From assembly GCF_910594005.1 (NCBI RefSeq), contig NC_057848.1, forward strand, positions 135,914,155-135,978,154: a stretch of DNA of 64,000 bases, in the 5' to 3' direction. Both the position numbers and the translations under genes were made by a program. Source of the stretch: Cervus elaphus. Taxonomy: Eukaryota; Chordata; Mammalia; Artiodactyla; Cervidae. Shown here one piece after another: positions 32,561 through 43,672 of this stretch (positions within the stretch are counted from its first letter, which is position 1; each line of letters starts with the position of its first letter). The notes beneath the pieces are model-generated. The model was given only the letters and a program-made list of their open reading frames with translations. It was not told where the DNA came from and did not search any database.

Positions 32561-33129
32561 TGTGGCAGGCTCTTGGAAGCTTGGGGTTTTTGTTCCTATG
32601 ATTGCATTACCAATCACACCCTCCTCCTCCGCAACCTAGTGGATTAAAACAATCATCATGTTGTACACTTGCAGATTCTGTGAATCAGACGTCTGGACAG
32701 GGCAGGTGTCTGGGGTCTCAGCTGGAAGCCCTGAAGACTGGTGGCTGGGACCATCTGAAGGCTTGTGCACGCACATGTCTGACGGCTGATGCCGGCTGGC
32801 GTCTGGGGCCCCACGGTCCTCCTCTCCACTTTGTGTGAATGCCTTCCTGGGGCTGATTTGAGCTCCCGCACTATGGGTGCCCAAAGTGCGCTTCTGGGGA
32901 AGTGACAAGCAGGTAGAAGCTGGATCCCTTTTGGACCTGGCCTACGGAGTCATGTGGCTTCACCTTTCCCATAATCTATTGGCCAGAACAGTCACCAGCC
33001 CCACTCAGATTCAAGGGGAGGGAACAGCTCCCCATCTCCTAGTGGGAAGAGTGGCAGTCAGCGTTAGCGAGTGTGGGAGATGAGATACATACATTTTTGT
33101 GGCTACCTTTGAAAAATCCATCTGCCACA
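32561..33129 (-). mobile_element. MaLR-type LTR containing right arm of inverted repeat
   Basis: Antisense LTR with ends TGTGGCAG and CTGCCACA. Internal landmarks CCTAGTGGATTAAAACAATC, GACGTCTGGACAGGGCAGG, CATGTGGCTTCACCTTTCCC and TTGTGGCTACCTTTGAAAAA fit a MaLR/MLT1-type LTR in order. Bases 32782-33121 form the right arm of the inverted repeat. Confidence 0.75.
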
Positions 33130-33548
33130 CTATGAGTCTCACGTGGTCCTCTGAAGGTCTGTGCCTGGGAGAGAAGAGGTAAGGGTGCCTCCCCTCCCCC
33201 ACTCAACTGTGACGGCAGTGATAGGAGGAGGGCCAGGAAGCTGGCAGTAGCCAGTTTATGTGCCATTTTCCCAGTGACCTTTGTTAGAGAGAGTGAGGTG
33301 AAGTCCCAACTTCGAACAGAGTCCTGAAAAGGAATCAGAGTGTGACCTTCACAGAAGCATCCTGGCTGCCTGTGAATGCTTGGCCCTCGGGTCTGGCCGA
33401 GGCTTGGTGTGGGAGTAAGTGGGACCCTGCCAGGGACAGGGGGACCTAGGACAGTACCATATCTCCTGACAGCCCCCAAGCTGGGGAAAAACACACATTA
33501 AGGCCTGTGTGAATGATGTCCAGGCCACTTCAGACCCTCCACCTCATG
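33130..33548. other. Unassigned sequence, no gene seen
   Basis: The 151-residue minus-strand frame at 33039-33494 begins upstream of the LTR limit and ends within it, so it is not supported as a gene. Confidence 0.45.
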
Positions 33549-33753
33549 TGGGTACCTGGCAGTCCAGTGGTTAAGACTTTGCCTTCCAATGCGAGGGATG
33601 TGGGTTTGATCCCTGATCGGGGAGCTGCGATCCTAGGTACCTCGCAGCCAACTATTCCCCCCAAAACAAAATACACCAAAGCAATATTGTAACAAATTCA
33701 ATAAAGACTATAAAAACTGGTCCACGTCAAAAAAAAAATCTTAAAAAAAAAAA
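33549..33753 (+). mobile_element. CHR-2-type SINE
   Basis: GTCCAGTGGTTAAGACTTTG (A box region), GGGTTTGATCCCTGATCGG (B box), then GCAATATTGTAACAAATTCA, TAAAGACTATAAAAACTGG and a mixed poly-A. Confidence 0.93.
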
Positions 33754-34334
33754 GATTTGAGTGGAAGTAATTTATGTGAAAGGTGACCCCAGGAAGCACT
33801 GGTCGGGCTGGAGTCATGAACCAGGGAAGACAAGATAGGGTTTAGTGCAAACCAGTTACCATTGTGAGTGACTGAGGCTGAATCCCGGCAGGAAACTCTG
33901 GGGGTGATTGTGGAGCATGAGCCTCATAGTTGTTTCATCCTAGGGGCTAGGGAATGGGGGTATCTGTCCTGTGGTTCCCATCAGGCATTAGCTGAGGACT
34001 GCCTCTGGAGTGGTGGTAATTCCCTGGCATTTCTGGCCAGCCGATTGGGTGGGCAGAGCAGGTTTTGGTGGCTAGAGATGCCCTCAGGCAGAGATGCAGG
34101 TGCTGGCAGCTGGGAGTTGAGAGCACACGCCAATGTCATGGTAAGATGGAGGGGACAGAGGTGGGGTACAGACCCCTTCAGCATATCGCCAGTGCTCCGT
34201 TCATTTGCTACTCACTGAACTTTGTCTTACAGTGTTCATTGTATTTTAACATTTAATAACACTTCCAGAAGTTTCTCCTCCCTCTGGCATCCAAAGCCCA
34301 CTCCCCCCTCTCCTTTAAGCCAGGGATCACGTAA
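33754..34334. other. Unassigned sequence, no gene seen
   Basis: Frame of 116 residues at 33868-34218 has no recognised domain and starts at an ordinary methionine; not called. Confidence 0.45.
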
Positions 34335-34605
34335 CAGAGGGCTGGAGACAGCATATCCCACACTGTGGACTGTCTAGGTTTGAATCTGGGTTGGGAAACT
34401 GGGTTTGAAGTGGTGCTACAACTTACTAGCTGTGTGGTTGTGGACAAGTCAGTTACTTTACCTCTCCAGGCTTCAGTTTCTTCATCCAAACATGAGGATA
34501 CTAATAACACGGTGTTGCCAGGATGAAACGAGTTTGATGAAATGTGTTTCAACTAGCACCTGGCACGGAAGAGGCACAAGGTAAGGAGTAGCTGTTACTA
34601 TTAAG
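34335..34605 (+). mobile_element. MIR SINE, near full length
   Basis: GGTTTGAATCTGGGTTGGG, CTTACTAGCTGTGTGGTTGT, CAGGCTTCAGTTTCTTCATC and TAGCACCTGGCACGGAAGAG. Confidence 0.88.
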
Positions 34606-34654
34606 TCTGGGTTTGCCTGTTTCTCAACAGAACCCACAGATGCTGAGAATGTCT

Positions 34655-35030
34655 TCCCTGCAGTACGCAAAAACTTCTATCCATCTTTCACTGCTTCGGC
34701 CACTTGGATCAGACATGCCGGGCTTCTTCCTTCCCCTGAGCCGAGGTACATGCTATTCCCTCCATTGGCAAGGTTCTCTCCACCCTCTTCACCAGACTAA
34801 CTCCTTCTCAGCCTTCAGGCATTTCCTCAGGCAAACCTTCCCTGACCGCCCCTAGATAGTCAATAACATTCCCTGTCATATTCCCCAATACTTCCCCTAC
34901 CTGGAACTTCTCCCAGTTCTCCTCAGATGACTAATTAGGTAACTGGATGTTTACTATCCATTTCCTCAGCTAGAATGTGAGCTGCCTGGAAGAGGGACTG
35001 GGTCTGTCTTGTTCACCGTTTGTGGCAAAT
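34655..35030 (+). mobile_element. L2 LINE 3' part
   Basis: GGCATTTCCTCAGGCAAACC, TTCCCTGACCGCCCC, TGTGAGCTGCCTGGAAGAGG and GTCTGTCTTGTTCACCG are L2 landmarks in order. Confidence 0.8.
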
Positions 35031-37249
35031 ACAGAGAGGCCTGGCTTGTGCAACATGCAGCTAGGGTTCTGGAGTTGTTTCGGTTTTCATCAATGAGGGA
35101 ACTCAGCAAGTCTCGAGCTGACTCACAAGCACGTGATGACAGGCATCCATTCTGTGGGGTGGCTCATGTGGTCCAACAGCCAAGGCAGTGGTGTTCTGAT
35201 CCTCATCACGACAGAGCCTTGGCAGCCCGCTCCTGTGGTGTGGTTTAGAGAGTTAGCTGCTCCTGAAATCTCCATCTAGAACTTGCTGCTATAGCCCCGC
35301 CAAACAGTCTGCAATAATTCTTTTTCTACTCAAATTAGCAAAAGTGGATTCTGTTCTCTGCAGCTGATCTCAGACCTCTGGATCTTAGATGGTGCCTGGT
35401 ATTAGTTGGTGCTCAGTAGGATTAAATGACTGGTTGAAGGAATCAAGAACTCTACCTTGCAATCTGAAGACTGTCCTCTGCATGTACTTGAGAAAGTTCA
35501 AATCCATTGGAAAGCCCCTGCACCCTTCAGCTCCTCTGTTTTCCTCTCCCCATGACAGAGGAGTCGGCATTTACCTGAATGGCATCTTGATTTGTTTCCT
35601 CAAGTTGAATCAGTCAGAACCCCTGGTCCTTGCAGCCCTAAATAGGCTATGGAAGAATCTATCCTTAACCTCCAGAGATGCTTAAGGGCTCAGAAGTGGA
35701 CACAGTGTCAGAGATTCCAGAGGGTGATGCCCCTGACTCAGCCAGTGACACTGAGGGTGTAATTTGCATGCTTGCCAGGTATTACTGATGATGCTCCCCA
35801 CATCTCCCTCCTAACTGACGCCGTAGCTGACTTCATCAGGAAGAGGATGCAGTCTGCTAGGTATCTGGTCTCTACCTGGACCTTTGTGTGGCTGAAGAAC
35901 TTGCCCAACTCTACCCGAAGAAGGGCTTGGCTAGACTGCACCTGGATCTCAGCCTCTGGAGCCGCAGTGGGACCAACCATCTTGCTCCAAGAGCGTGCCA
36001 CCCCAGCTCTAGCATCCTCCACCCAGAGTCTTTGTTCAGGAAGCCGGCTCTGGTCAGGCAAGAGTCAGAGTGGCGACTGAAGAAGTGAGAAGGCACTAAA
36101 TTGAGAGGCTCTGCCCCTGTCTGTGAACTTGCCCTAGCTGTGACCCACCCATGGAGGCCCAGATGCTGAGCTGGCCTTGAACTGAGCCACCTTCCCTGGG
36201 CACATTCCTCTCACCATCCTGCTATGCCCAAATGGCCAGAACCATCAAACAGATGCCTTTGGGCATGAAGTGGGGGAAGTACTTTAATTGACGTGAACTC
36301 AAGGGTCCTCCCCTCCTAACAGAGTAGGACAGATTCTTTCGAAACCCACAGGGAGTGAGGGCAGCAGGCAAAGCTGGGCCAGGTGATGACAGCTGTCCTG
36401 GGTGGCATCACTCACTTTGGGCAAGGCACCCCGATGCTTGCAGGTGAATGAAGGGAATTGATATTTGTTCATACTTTTAGTGTCCTGCCTGTGATTTAGA
36501 TCAGGGACCATAGGAAAACCTGGGCAAGCTGCACAATGCTCGCCATTGTCTTTTGGGAATGTTGAGGTTCAAATTAGTAAATGAAATCCTGAGTCATAGA
36601 CCCAAGGAACCAGGATGGGGTGGGGAGGCTGGTGAGGTGGGGTGTGCTTGGATCCTTTAGAAGGGCTGCGATGGAGGAGACACCATCCTGTATTAGTAGC
36701 CGGGGAAGGGTTTGTCCCTTGGTGGGGAACGGTTGTTGCATGTGCCTGACATTTCCCCAGTCTTGTCCCTCCTTCTCCAGGGAACCCTGTGGCCAGTCAT
36801 TTGAACTTTCCACTGGCCATTTGAACTGTCAGGATGATGTGTTTTGAAGCCCTGGCTTGATGGTTCAAGAAGCCAGCCCTGCATCCCGAATGACAGCACA
36901 GCCCCTGCTTGTGGGAAGGCACTTGGGTGGTGAACATGTTGGGGGATCTAGTAGTGACCCACATGGGGCGTGTCACATCACCTGGAGAGGTGAGCCAGGT
37001 CTTGTGAATCATTGAAAACAAAACGATTCTGGGGACTCTTCCCAATGTTCTGAACTCTGAACCCCAAACTCGGGCTCAACATCTTTGCAGTCTCAGTGGA
37101 TAGTGTCCTGAACACTGCAGCCCAATAGAGAATGGGCTCCCCTGTTCCTACTTCCACTTTGTATTTTACTGTTTCCAAAATCAGGATGCCATTGTTTCCA
37201 TTTGATCTAGTCTTGCCTGCCTGCCTTGCCTTCTTTGAAAAATTAAAAC
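35031..37249. other. Mostly unassigned, possible L2 tail at 35370
   Basis: A short L2 end (GTGCTCAGTAGGATTAAATG) lies at 35370-35445. The rest is free of young repeats. Overlapping frames at 35738-36096 on both strands cancel each other as evidence. No exon supported. Confidence 0.5.
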
Positions 37250-37452
37250 GTTAGTTGCTCAGTGGTGTCTGACTCTTTGTGACCCCATGGACAGCAGTTC
37301 ACCAGGCTCCTCTGTCCATGAGATTCTCCAGGCAAGAATACTGGAGTGGGTTGCCATACCCTTCTCCAGGGGCTCTCCCTGACCTAGGTATCGAACCCAG
37401 GTCTCCTGTATTACAGGCAGATTCTTTACCATTTGAGCCACAAGGGAAGCCC
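37250..37452 (-). mobile_element. Bov-tA SINE
   Basis: Antisense from GTTAGTTGCTCAGTGGTGTC to GAGCCACAAGGGAAGCCC; B box visible as GTATCGAACCCAGG. Confidence 0.95.
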
Positions 37453-37569
37453 ATTTAGCCCCTTTCTTTTCTTAATACCTTATGATTGAAAACATCAGGA
37501 CTCACAGATTGATGGATCAACTGATCATGGACCTCCTTTCCTGGGGGATGGCACAGTCACCTCCTGGCA

Positions 37570-37650
37570 GCCCATATTCCTTCCTGGGGGTGTTTGGCAC
37601 ACAATGGGTACTCAGCAAATATGTGAGTGATGAATGAATGAATAATTAGG
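37570..37650 (+). mobile_element. L2 tail fragment
   Basis: GTTTGGCACACAATGGGTAC, TCAGCAAATATGTGAGTGAT and GAATGAATGAAT form a typical L2 3' end with its TGAA tail. Confidence 0.7.
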
Positions 37651-38004
37651 TGTTAGTGCTCCCCCTGCAAACAGGGCAAGGGTAGAATTTAACAGTCATC
37701 CTCGGGATTGCAGAAGGGGTACTTTCTTTTGCAAAAGCGGAAGGCAGGCAGCCACCAGTGGGAGGAGGGGGTGCAATTGCCCCAAAGGGCATTTGTAAGT
37801 CAGATCCACTTCACATGTAGTCACTTGGGGGGTGTCAGGCTGAGGAGGCCACAGCCACTGGAGGAATTTCTTCTCGGGGGATGCAAAGACCCAAGAGGCC
37901 AAGGGGAACCTGGCCATGCTGTCAGAGCCCTCTCTGCTTTGTCTCATTTAAGGGGCCAGAGCAGATTACAGGAGCAAATCTAGAGTCAAAGGGTCGGGAC
38001 TGTA

Positions 38005-38083
38005 TTGGATTGGCCCAAAAAGGTCATTCAGGCTTTTCCATGTTGGCATACAAAAACCTAAACGGGCTTCTTGGCCAACCCGA
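38005..38083. mobile_element. Mariner-type MITE
   Basis: Near-palindromic element with ends TTGGATTGGCCCAAAAAGGT and GGGCTTCTTGGCCAACCCGA, flanked by TA at 38003-38004 and 38084-38085. Interior TTTTCCATGTTGGCATACAA. Fits a mariner-derived miniature element known from artiodactyls. Confidence 0.9.
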
Positions 38084-38585
38084 TATTTTTGCTCCTTTAG
38101 TGGGAGGAGCTGTGAAGAGTCATGCTGGAGGGTACGGCTACAGGCAGAGGTGAGCAATGGGGTTCAATAACAATATGAAACAATATTGTGGCCAACTACT
38201 GCCTACCTCACAGTACCGGCACCTGTCCCCAAATGGCATGAGCATAGAGGAGAGCAGGACAGAACCCATGATGGGAGCCTTGCACGGTGCCCGGGATGCT
38301 GTTCCTAGGAGCAGACTTAGCACTTGGAACCCAGGTGGCCTGGTTCCCCGGCCTGGGACTCTTCCGACACATCACACTGCCCGCTCAGTACAAGTTCATC
38401 ACACGCTGAGGCAGCTTGTCAAACCCAGACAAGTCCTGTGGCTATTTTTTTCCGTTGACTTTTCACCAGGGGGACGGCAGCCAAACAGAGCGGTGTCAGG
38501 GCCTGACGGGTGTCAAGGCTGGCGTGTGAAGAACGTCCGGGCGCGTTACCCTTCCTCCCTCATCCCCCAAACACTTATCTCATTA

Positions 38586-38645
38586 CGGAGGGGCCGGTGG
38601 TGGGGTGGGAGGTGGTGGAGGGGTCGGGGAGGGAGGGAGGCAGCC
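38586..38645 (+). repeat. G-rich tract, potential G-quadruplex
   Basis: Many GGG/GGGG groups separated by short loops (GGTGGTGGGGTGGGAGGTGG and GGGGAGGGAGGG). The sequence satisfies the G3+N1-7 quadruplex pattern. Confidence 0.8.
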
Positions 38646-40294
38646 TGGAAGTGTTTATTCTCTTCAGGAACGAGACTCTCTCCTAATTAGTAGGTGATTC
38701 TGCGAGATGAAGCCCAGGTGGGGAATGAAGATGGGGGTCTGGAGTGGTGCTCCAGGCGCCCCCTGATTACCCAAATCCCCAGCTGGGGTGAGGACCCCTC
38801 ACATGGGGCGGGAAAGCAGGGGAATATTAGTTCCCGATACAACGAGAGACAAGAGAATAATTCGACGAGGCCGTGTCGAACAAGCAGAGAGAGAAAAGCT
38901 CTTTGAGTGCAACAAGGAGCGGGGTTTTAAAATTTCATTTGCACAGCGGCAGGTCTTGCCAATTGGATTCTTTCCAGAAAGCAATCTGCTAAGTCTGACA
39001 GTCGGAAGAAATGCCGGGCTGCTGAGCGAGGAGAGGCTGGGTTTTTTTTAAGGGTTTATTTTTCATCCAGGTCCTTTGTGAGCAATGGCTTTTTTTTTTT
39101 TATGCCATTTTAAAAGAAAAAGACACGCAGAGATCCTCTTTGTGAGGCGGGAAAGGGCTTCCCTGACCATCTGGGCCTCAGAGGGACTCAGGGAGAGGCG
39201 GCCTTTGTGTGGGGCCAGTCAATGCCCGCGCGGCCGCCGTTTATCTTTGCTGCCACTCACACCAGGCTGGCCTCGCTGCTGGCTGGCCCAGGGCACATGC
39301 AGCGGCTCGGAGCTGTCCTCCAGGTCCTTATCTCTGTCACGGGCAGGAGGCTGGGGGGTAGGGGGGGGTCCTCTGAGCCCACCCAGAGGTCCATTGTGTT
39401 GGCTGCATGGAGCGACAGATCCGCACCGCAGAAATTTCTTTGCTCAGCCCCATTCTTCAGGGCACAGCATCCTCTCTCTAGCTCTCTCTTTCTCTGCCTC
39501 TCTTTTTCTCCTTGCATTCATCCCCCTCCTGCCAGTGGGGCTGGGGGCTTTGGGGCGAGCGTGGATTCTCGGCTGAGGGCAGTTGTTCCAAGAGCATTTC
39601 GTTGCACACACACGCACACACCCTCCCAGCCCTGCCTGTCAGCCGGGCTCCGGAGCCCGAGCAATCTTTTTATAGAAACGCTGAGGTAACGCGACTGTCT
39701 TGTGGCGGGTCCTTGCCTGAGCGCCGGGGCTGTTTTGTCCTCGGAAAATTGCACTTCAGCAATGCCGGCTGAGGAGACTCGGGCAGACTCTGCTCCCCCA
39801 AGGAAACAGGTTTGGCAGAGAGGGCATTTTAGCTGTGCAGGGGCTCGAGCTATTTGGAGGCTCCTTTGGGGTGTCCGTTCTTATAGCTTCTGGGGCTTAC
39901 TTTCATACACAACCTCCTTTGATCCTCACAATAACCCTATGGTACAGTATGTAGATCCATCCCAACTCCTGAATGAGTAAACTGAGGCAAAGAGAAGTGG
40001 CCTGATGTCAGCCGCAGAGAAATTACATAAAAGCAAAGTGAAGTAAATTGCCTACACCTCATTTGTTTCCATCCCAACTCATGAGATTTAAGGATACACC
40101 ATCTACTAGCTATCAACCAGCTCAACATCTGTTGCTTTAAAATCAAGGTGACCTCACCTCGCAGAAATGTCACAAAGTCCCTGACACTGAAGCTGCTTTA
40201 TACAAAAAAGGTGATGTCTTGTGGACCCAGTGTCCCCAAGTAACTGTGGCCCCTAAGGCTAACATAGGTGTTTGAGATGAAGCCAGAAGTAGAT

Positions 40295-40332
40295 AGCAGA
40301 TTCTTTACCATCTGAGCCACTATGGAAGCCCC
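40295..40332 (-). mobile_element. Bov-tA SINE scrap (tRNA-like end only)
   Basis: GCAGATTCTTTACCATCTGA followed by GCCACTATGGAAGCCCC is the antisense first 38 bases of Bov-tA; the rest is absent. Confidence 0.85.
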
Positions 40333-41323
40333 TCTTCCTGGTTAGGATCATGTTTATGGCAATGAGAAGATGGGAAGGACAAAAATTGGGGAATGGGGGA
40401 GTATTGGCAGGGCCATCCCTTTGGGTAGCTGTCATAGGTGGTTGGAAGTGTCTAGAATTGCTCAGAATGTAAAATCCAGCCTTGGAGAAACATGCTGGGA
40501 ACTGCCAGTTATAAGTTTCTGCTTTAGATGGGCAAGGACCTTTGAAGAGCCAGTCGTCTAATCCTGTCTACAAGGGCACAACTCTGTATCTGGAAGCTTT
40601 TGGCTCAGGGGGGTTCACGCACGCTGTCCTGGGCACCAAATGATGAGGTACTATGGTGCCCCCAAGCTTGGCTCAGGAAGGGGCTTCGGAACCAGGGCTC
40701 ACCTATCTGCCCTACTAGTTGCCATAGAATTGAAATGCATCTGCACCCATTGTCCCAAGTGCCCTCTCCACCCTGGGGCTCTGAGCCCGGGGCCCAGGTT
40801 GTCCCAGTTGTTAAATATTTTGCTATCACCCCCCCTGGAGCCCTGCAGCTCGCTCCCGCAGTCAGCATGGGTTTTCGGTCCCACCCAGCCAAGGCCTCTG
40901 AGCTCAGAAATGCCAAACGCTCAGTGAATTCGGGTTAAGCTGGCCTTGCTGCGTTCTGTGAGCCGCGCCGCCCAGAGAATAATAGCAGCTCCCAGGATGT
41001 CAGGAAAACAGCCCCTGTTGATTTTCCAGCTCTTGAATAGCAGCTTCGTGGAAAATGTTTCTGATTTGTGCGGAGGCTCTCCCCTAGCCCCGGCCCCCGA
41101 GAGGCCGATGTAATACTTCTTTTCATGTGGCAGGATCGGATGTGACCAGCGTGGGTTCTTTCTGTCAGATATTACGAGTGGTTATTACCGAGGCAGCCCA
41201 GCTGCCGTGCAGGGCTCGGCCCTCGCTCGGGGTCTGGTGAGGTGCCCCTGTCGTTTCTGAATTTCTTCATCTACAAGATCTGAATCCAATCTAGTGGCTG
41301 CGAGCCTGTTTGTGTAGCAGAAG

Positions 41324-41361
41324 TGAGGGGGGAGGGGAGGGGGAGGGGATGGGGGAGGCCC
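41324..41361 (+). repeat. G-rich tract, potential G-quadruplex
   Basis: GTGAGGGGGGAGGGGAGGGG, GAGGGGATGGGGGAGG: at least five G-runs of four or more. Confidence 0.85.
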
Positions 41362-42467
41362 ACGTGAGGTCACCCATCCTTCCAGGAGGGAGGCTTTGCT
41401 GCTTAATGAAATCTCTGATTTGCTGGCTGGGGGAGGCCCCCTTAGGCTGATGTTGAACAGCTGATGGGGACATCGGCATGTCAGGATGCCAAATGGTGAT
41501 AGTTTGGACCCTCACCAACAGAACATGGTATTTTCCACCCTGATTGCCTCCAGTTCAAATGAGAGTGGGCTTATTTGAATCAGGCAGATCTAGGAAACAA
41601 TCAGACAGAAAAGCAGAGGCAGCCTTCAGCTCCGTGTGCGCACGTGTGTATGTGGTGGCGGGCCATCATTTATAATTCCACATTTATAGAATTCGCAGGG
41701 CTGCATGTGTTTTTAAGCTTTATTTGAATCCTGATGCTCTATAGACAGGCCAATTATTTCTCCCCTGAGGAATGCAGGCCCCAGAAGGATGGGGGCCTGA
41801 GCCCCCGCCCAGGCTCTGCTGTGCAGCTCTGGGCAGGAGGAATATTGCTCTAGCCGGGAGCCCACTTTCCAGTGAGATCTCCTGTGCATGCTGAGCCTAG
41901 GCTTGGAGTCCATGGTTCTTTGATTCCCCGTGGGAAGTCACTGGAGAACATTCCCAAAAACAATGTCCCCCAGACACAAGCTGCTGTCTGTCTGCATAGG
42001 CCCTTCCAAAGGGCAGGCACGTTTGCCTGCCTCGGCTGTGGTTTTGAGAGAGAGGATTAGGTAAGATCTGGTCTTGCCTCATCTCCTCACCTAAGGAGAT
42101 CCTCCTTGAGGATGGGCATGGGAGTGGGGCGTGCTGCCGTGGGGTAAGGGAAGGCGCCTTCAGCAAGGTGAGCCTTTCTGCTTGGATTTATTTAAGTGAA
42201 AATCCATGGCTTTTCTCCTGGGTTAACACCAGCCCCAAACACACATCAAACTGTGCGTTGATAAGCTGATCAGTTGAAATAACGCATCGCTCTGTCAGCC
42301 CAAGGCAGCCGCACCCTGAGTGTTCCGTGGCTGGCCCTGCAGGCGGCAGTCCCTGGGTCAAGAAAGATGAGGTGGTGAGGAGGGAGGTCTAGGGTGCCCC
42401 TCCTCTGTGCTCAGGTGGGATGCGGGCAGCTGTGCTCCAGCCTTTTCCCAGGTGCTGGGTAAGTCAG

Positions 42468-42694
42468 GGGCTTTCCCAGTGGCTCAGTGGTAAAGAATCT
42501 ACCTGCAATGCAGGAGACGCAGGAGATGCAGGAGATGTGGATTTGATCCCTGGGTCAAAAGATGCCCTGGAGGAGGGCATGGCAGCCCACTCTGGTATTC
42601 TCGCCTGGGAAATCCCATGGACAGAGCAGCCTGGCGGGCTACAGTCCATAGGGTTGCAAAGGGTCAGACATGACTGAAGCAACTTAACACGGGG
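42468..42694 (+). mobile_element. Bov-tA SINE with internal 9-bp triplication
   Basis: GGGCTTTCCCAGTGGCTCAG to GACATGACTGAAGCAACTTA; target-site duplication AAGTCAG at 42461-42467 and 42695-42701. At 42511-42537 the unit CAGGAGA(C/T)G is present three times between the A and B boxes, where most copies have one. Confidence 0.95.
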
Positions 42695-42701
42695 AAGTCA
42701 G

Positions 42702-43672
42702 ATATTATTTTGCTCGGAGGGTTGCTCAATGAGTGAGGTGGGGTAGGGGTGGGGTCTGGGAGGACACGTGCAGGTGGGTCTGTTTTCTTTCTGAATGCTG
42801 GGAATCTTACCGCTCCAGGAAAAGCTCTATGGGGCAGGAACCCCTGAGTCACAGTTAGGGTGCTTTCTCTGGTGGCAGAGCCAGAATTAACTGCTTCTCT
42901 CCTAGCCTTGTTTTTCATTCATCCACCCTGTTTTTGATTACTCCTTGTGTAACCAGCACAGAGCGGATATCCTTGAAAAGCTTAGGATGGGGGAATGGGT
43001 GCTAAGGATGGTGAGTACAACTCAAAAGGCTGGGGCTCAAGTGTCAGATCCCGTCTGGGGGATGTGGAGGTGCATGTGGGTGGGGGAATTGTATTCCTCA
43101 GGGGAGAAGGGAGAGTCACTCTAATTATAATGGACACCCTGATTTAAACATTTTTTCACTTCAACCACACAGATACACATGTGTGCACATGCACTCAGCA
43201 CAAACAGCAGGGAGGCAGCGTGCTGGGGGGTCTACCTTTAGCTACAGCTGGAGTCTTTCTACCGAATACTCTGCCTTTTCCGACTGAGTTTGCATCTGAT
43301 GCCACACAGTATCCTCCCACACCACACAGACCAGTGACCTATGGTGGACAGTTCTCAGGGCTTCCACGGTCTCTGACGTAGGTAAAGGTGCTCTCTGGTC
43401 TTGTAAGAACCTGGTGACTGTTCCTTCCGGGGTGCTGTCCAGGTGGAGTTCCCCCAGGAATTGGGCTCTGCTCAGAGATTTGCACGTGCAGAGCTGATGG
43501 AGGAATGCTCTCAGAACAGCATCTGTAAGGAGGTACAGGCGGCAGGATGGGCAGAGGAGAAATTGAATTGCATGCAACATGATTGCACCAGAGGTTCCAC
43601 TGATCCCACAGGGAGCTCTGGAAGCAAGAGAGCCCTGCAGAATTGTTCTGAAATTGGAGCAAGAAGGCAGCG
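42702..43672. other. Unassigned sequence, no gene supported
   Basis: The 195-residue minus frame at 43242-43829 reads SINE sequence at its start (PGIEPVSPALAGRFFTTEPP-like translation) and continues into unique DNA without a domain. Not a gene. Confidence 0.5.

Larger units (their letters stand above)
38086..42460. other. Repeat-poor, CpG-enriched block; candidate regulatory region
   Basis: About 4.4 kb with no L1, no full SINE and only an old MIR remnant (about 39895-40020, antisense) and a 38-base Bov-tA scrap. CpG is clearly denser than elsewhere at 38460-38540, 38850-38960, 39200-39250 and 39560-39740 (for example GCCCGCGCGGCCGCCG). Overlapping frames of 160-177 residues occur in several frames at once, as expected for GC-rich DNA, and none shows a domain. 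I see no clear promoter or exon. Candidate CpG island or enhancer cluster; unproven. Confidence 0.4.

Noticed and set aside
38157..38690. 177-residue plus-strand open frame
   Set aside because: GC-rich DNA, no signal peptide, domain or repeat of a known family, and other frames are also long here. Start codon context and codon usage give no support.
39085..39689. 163- and 160-residue overlapping plus-strand frames
   Set aside because: Two different frames are open over the same DNA, along with a minus-strand frame. That pattern indicates composition, not coding.
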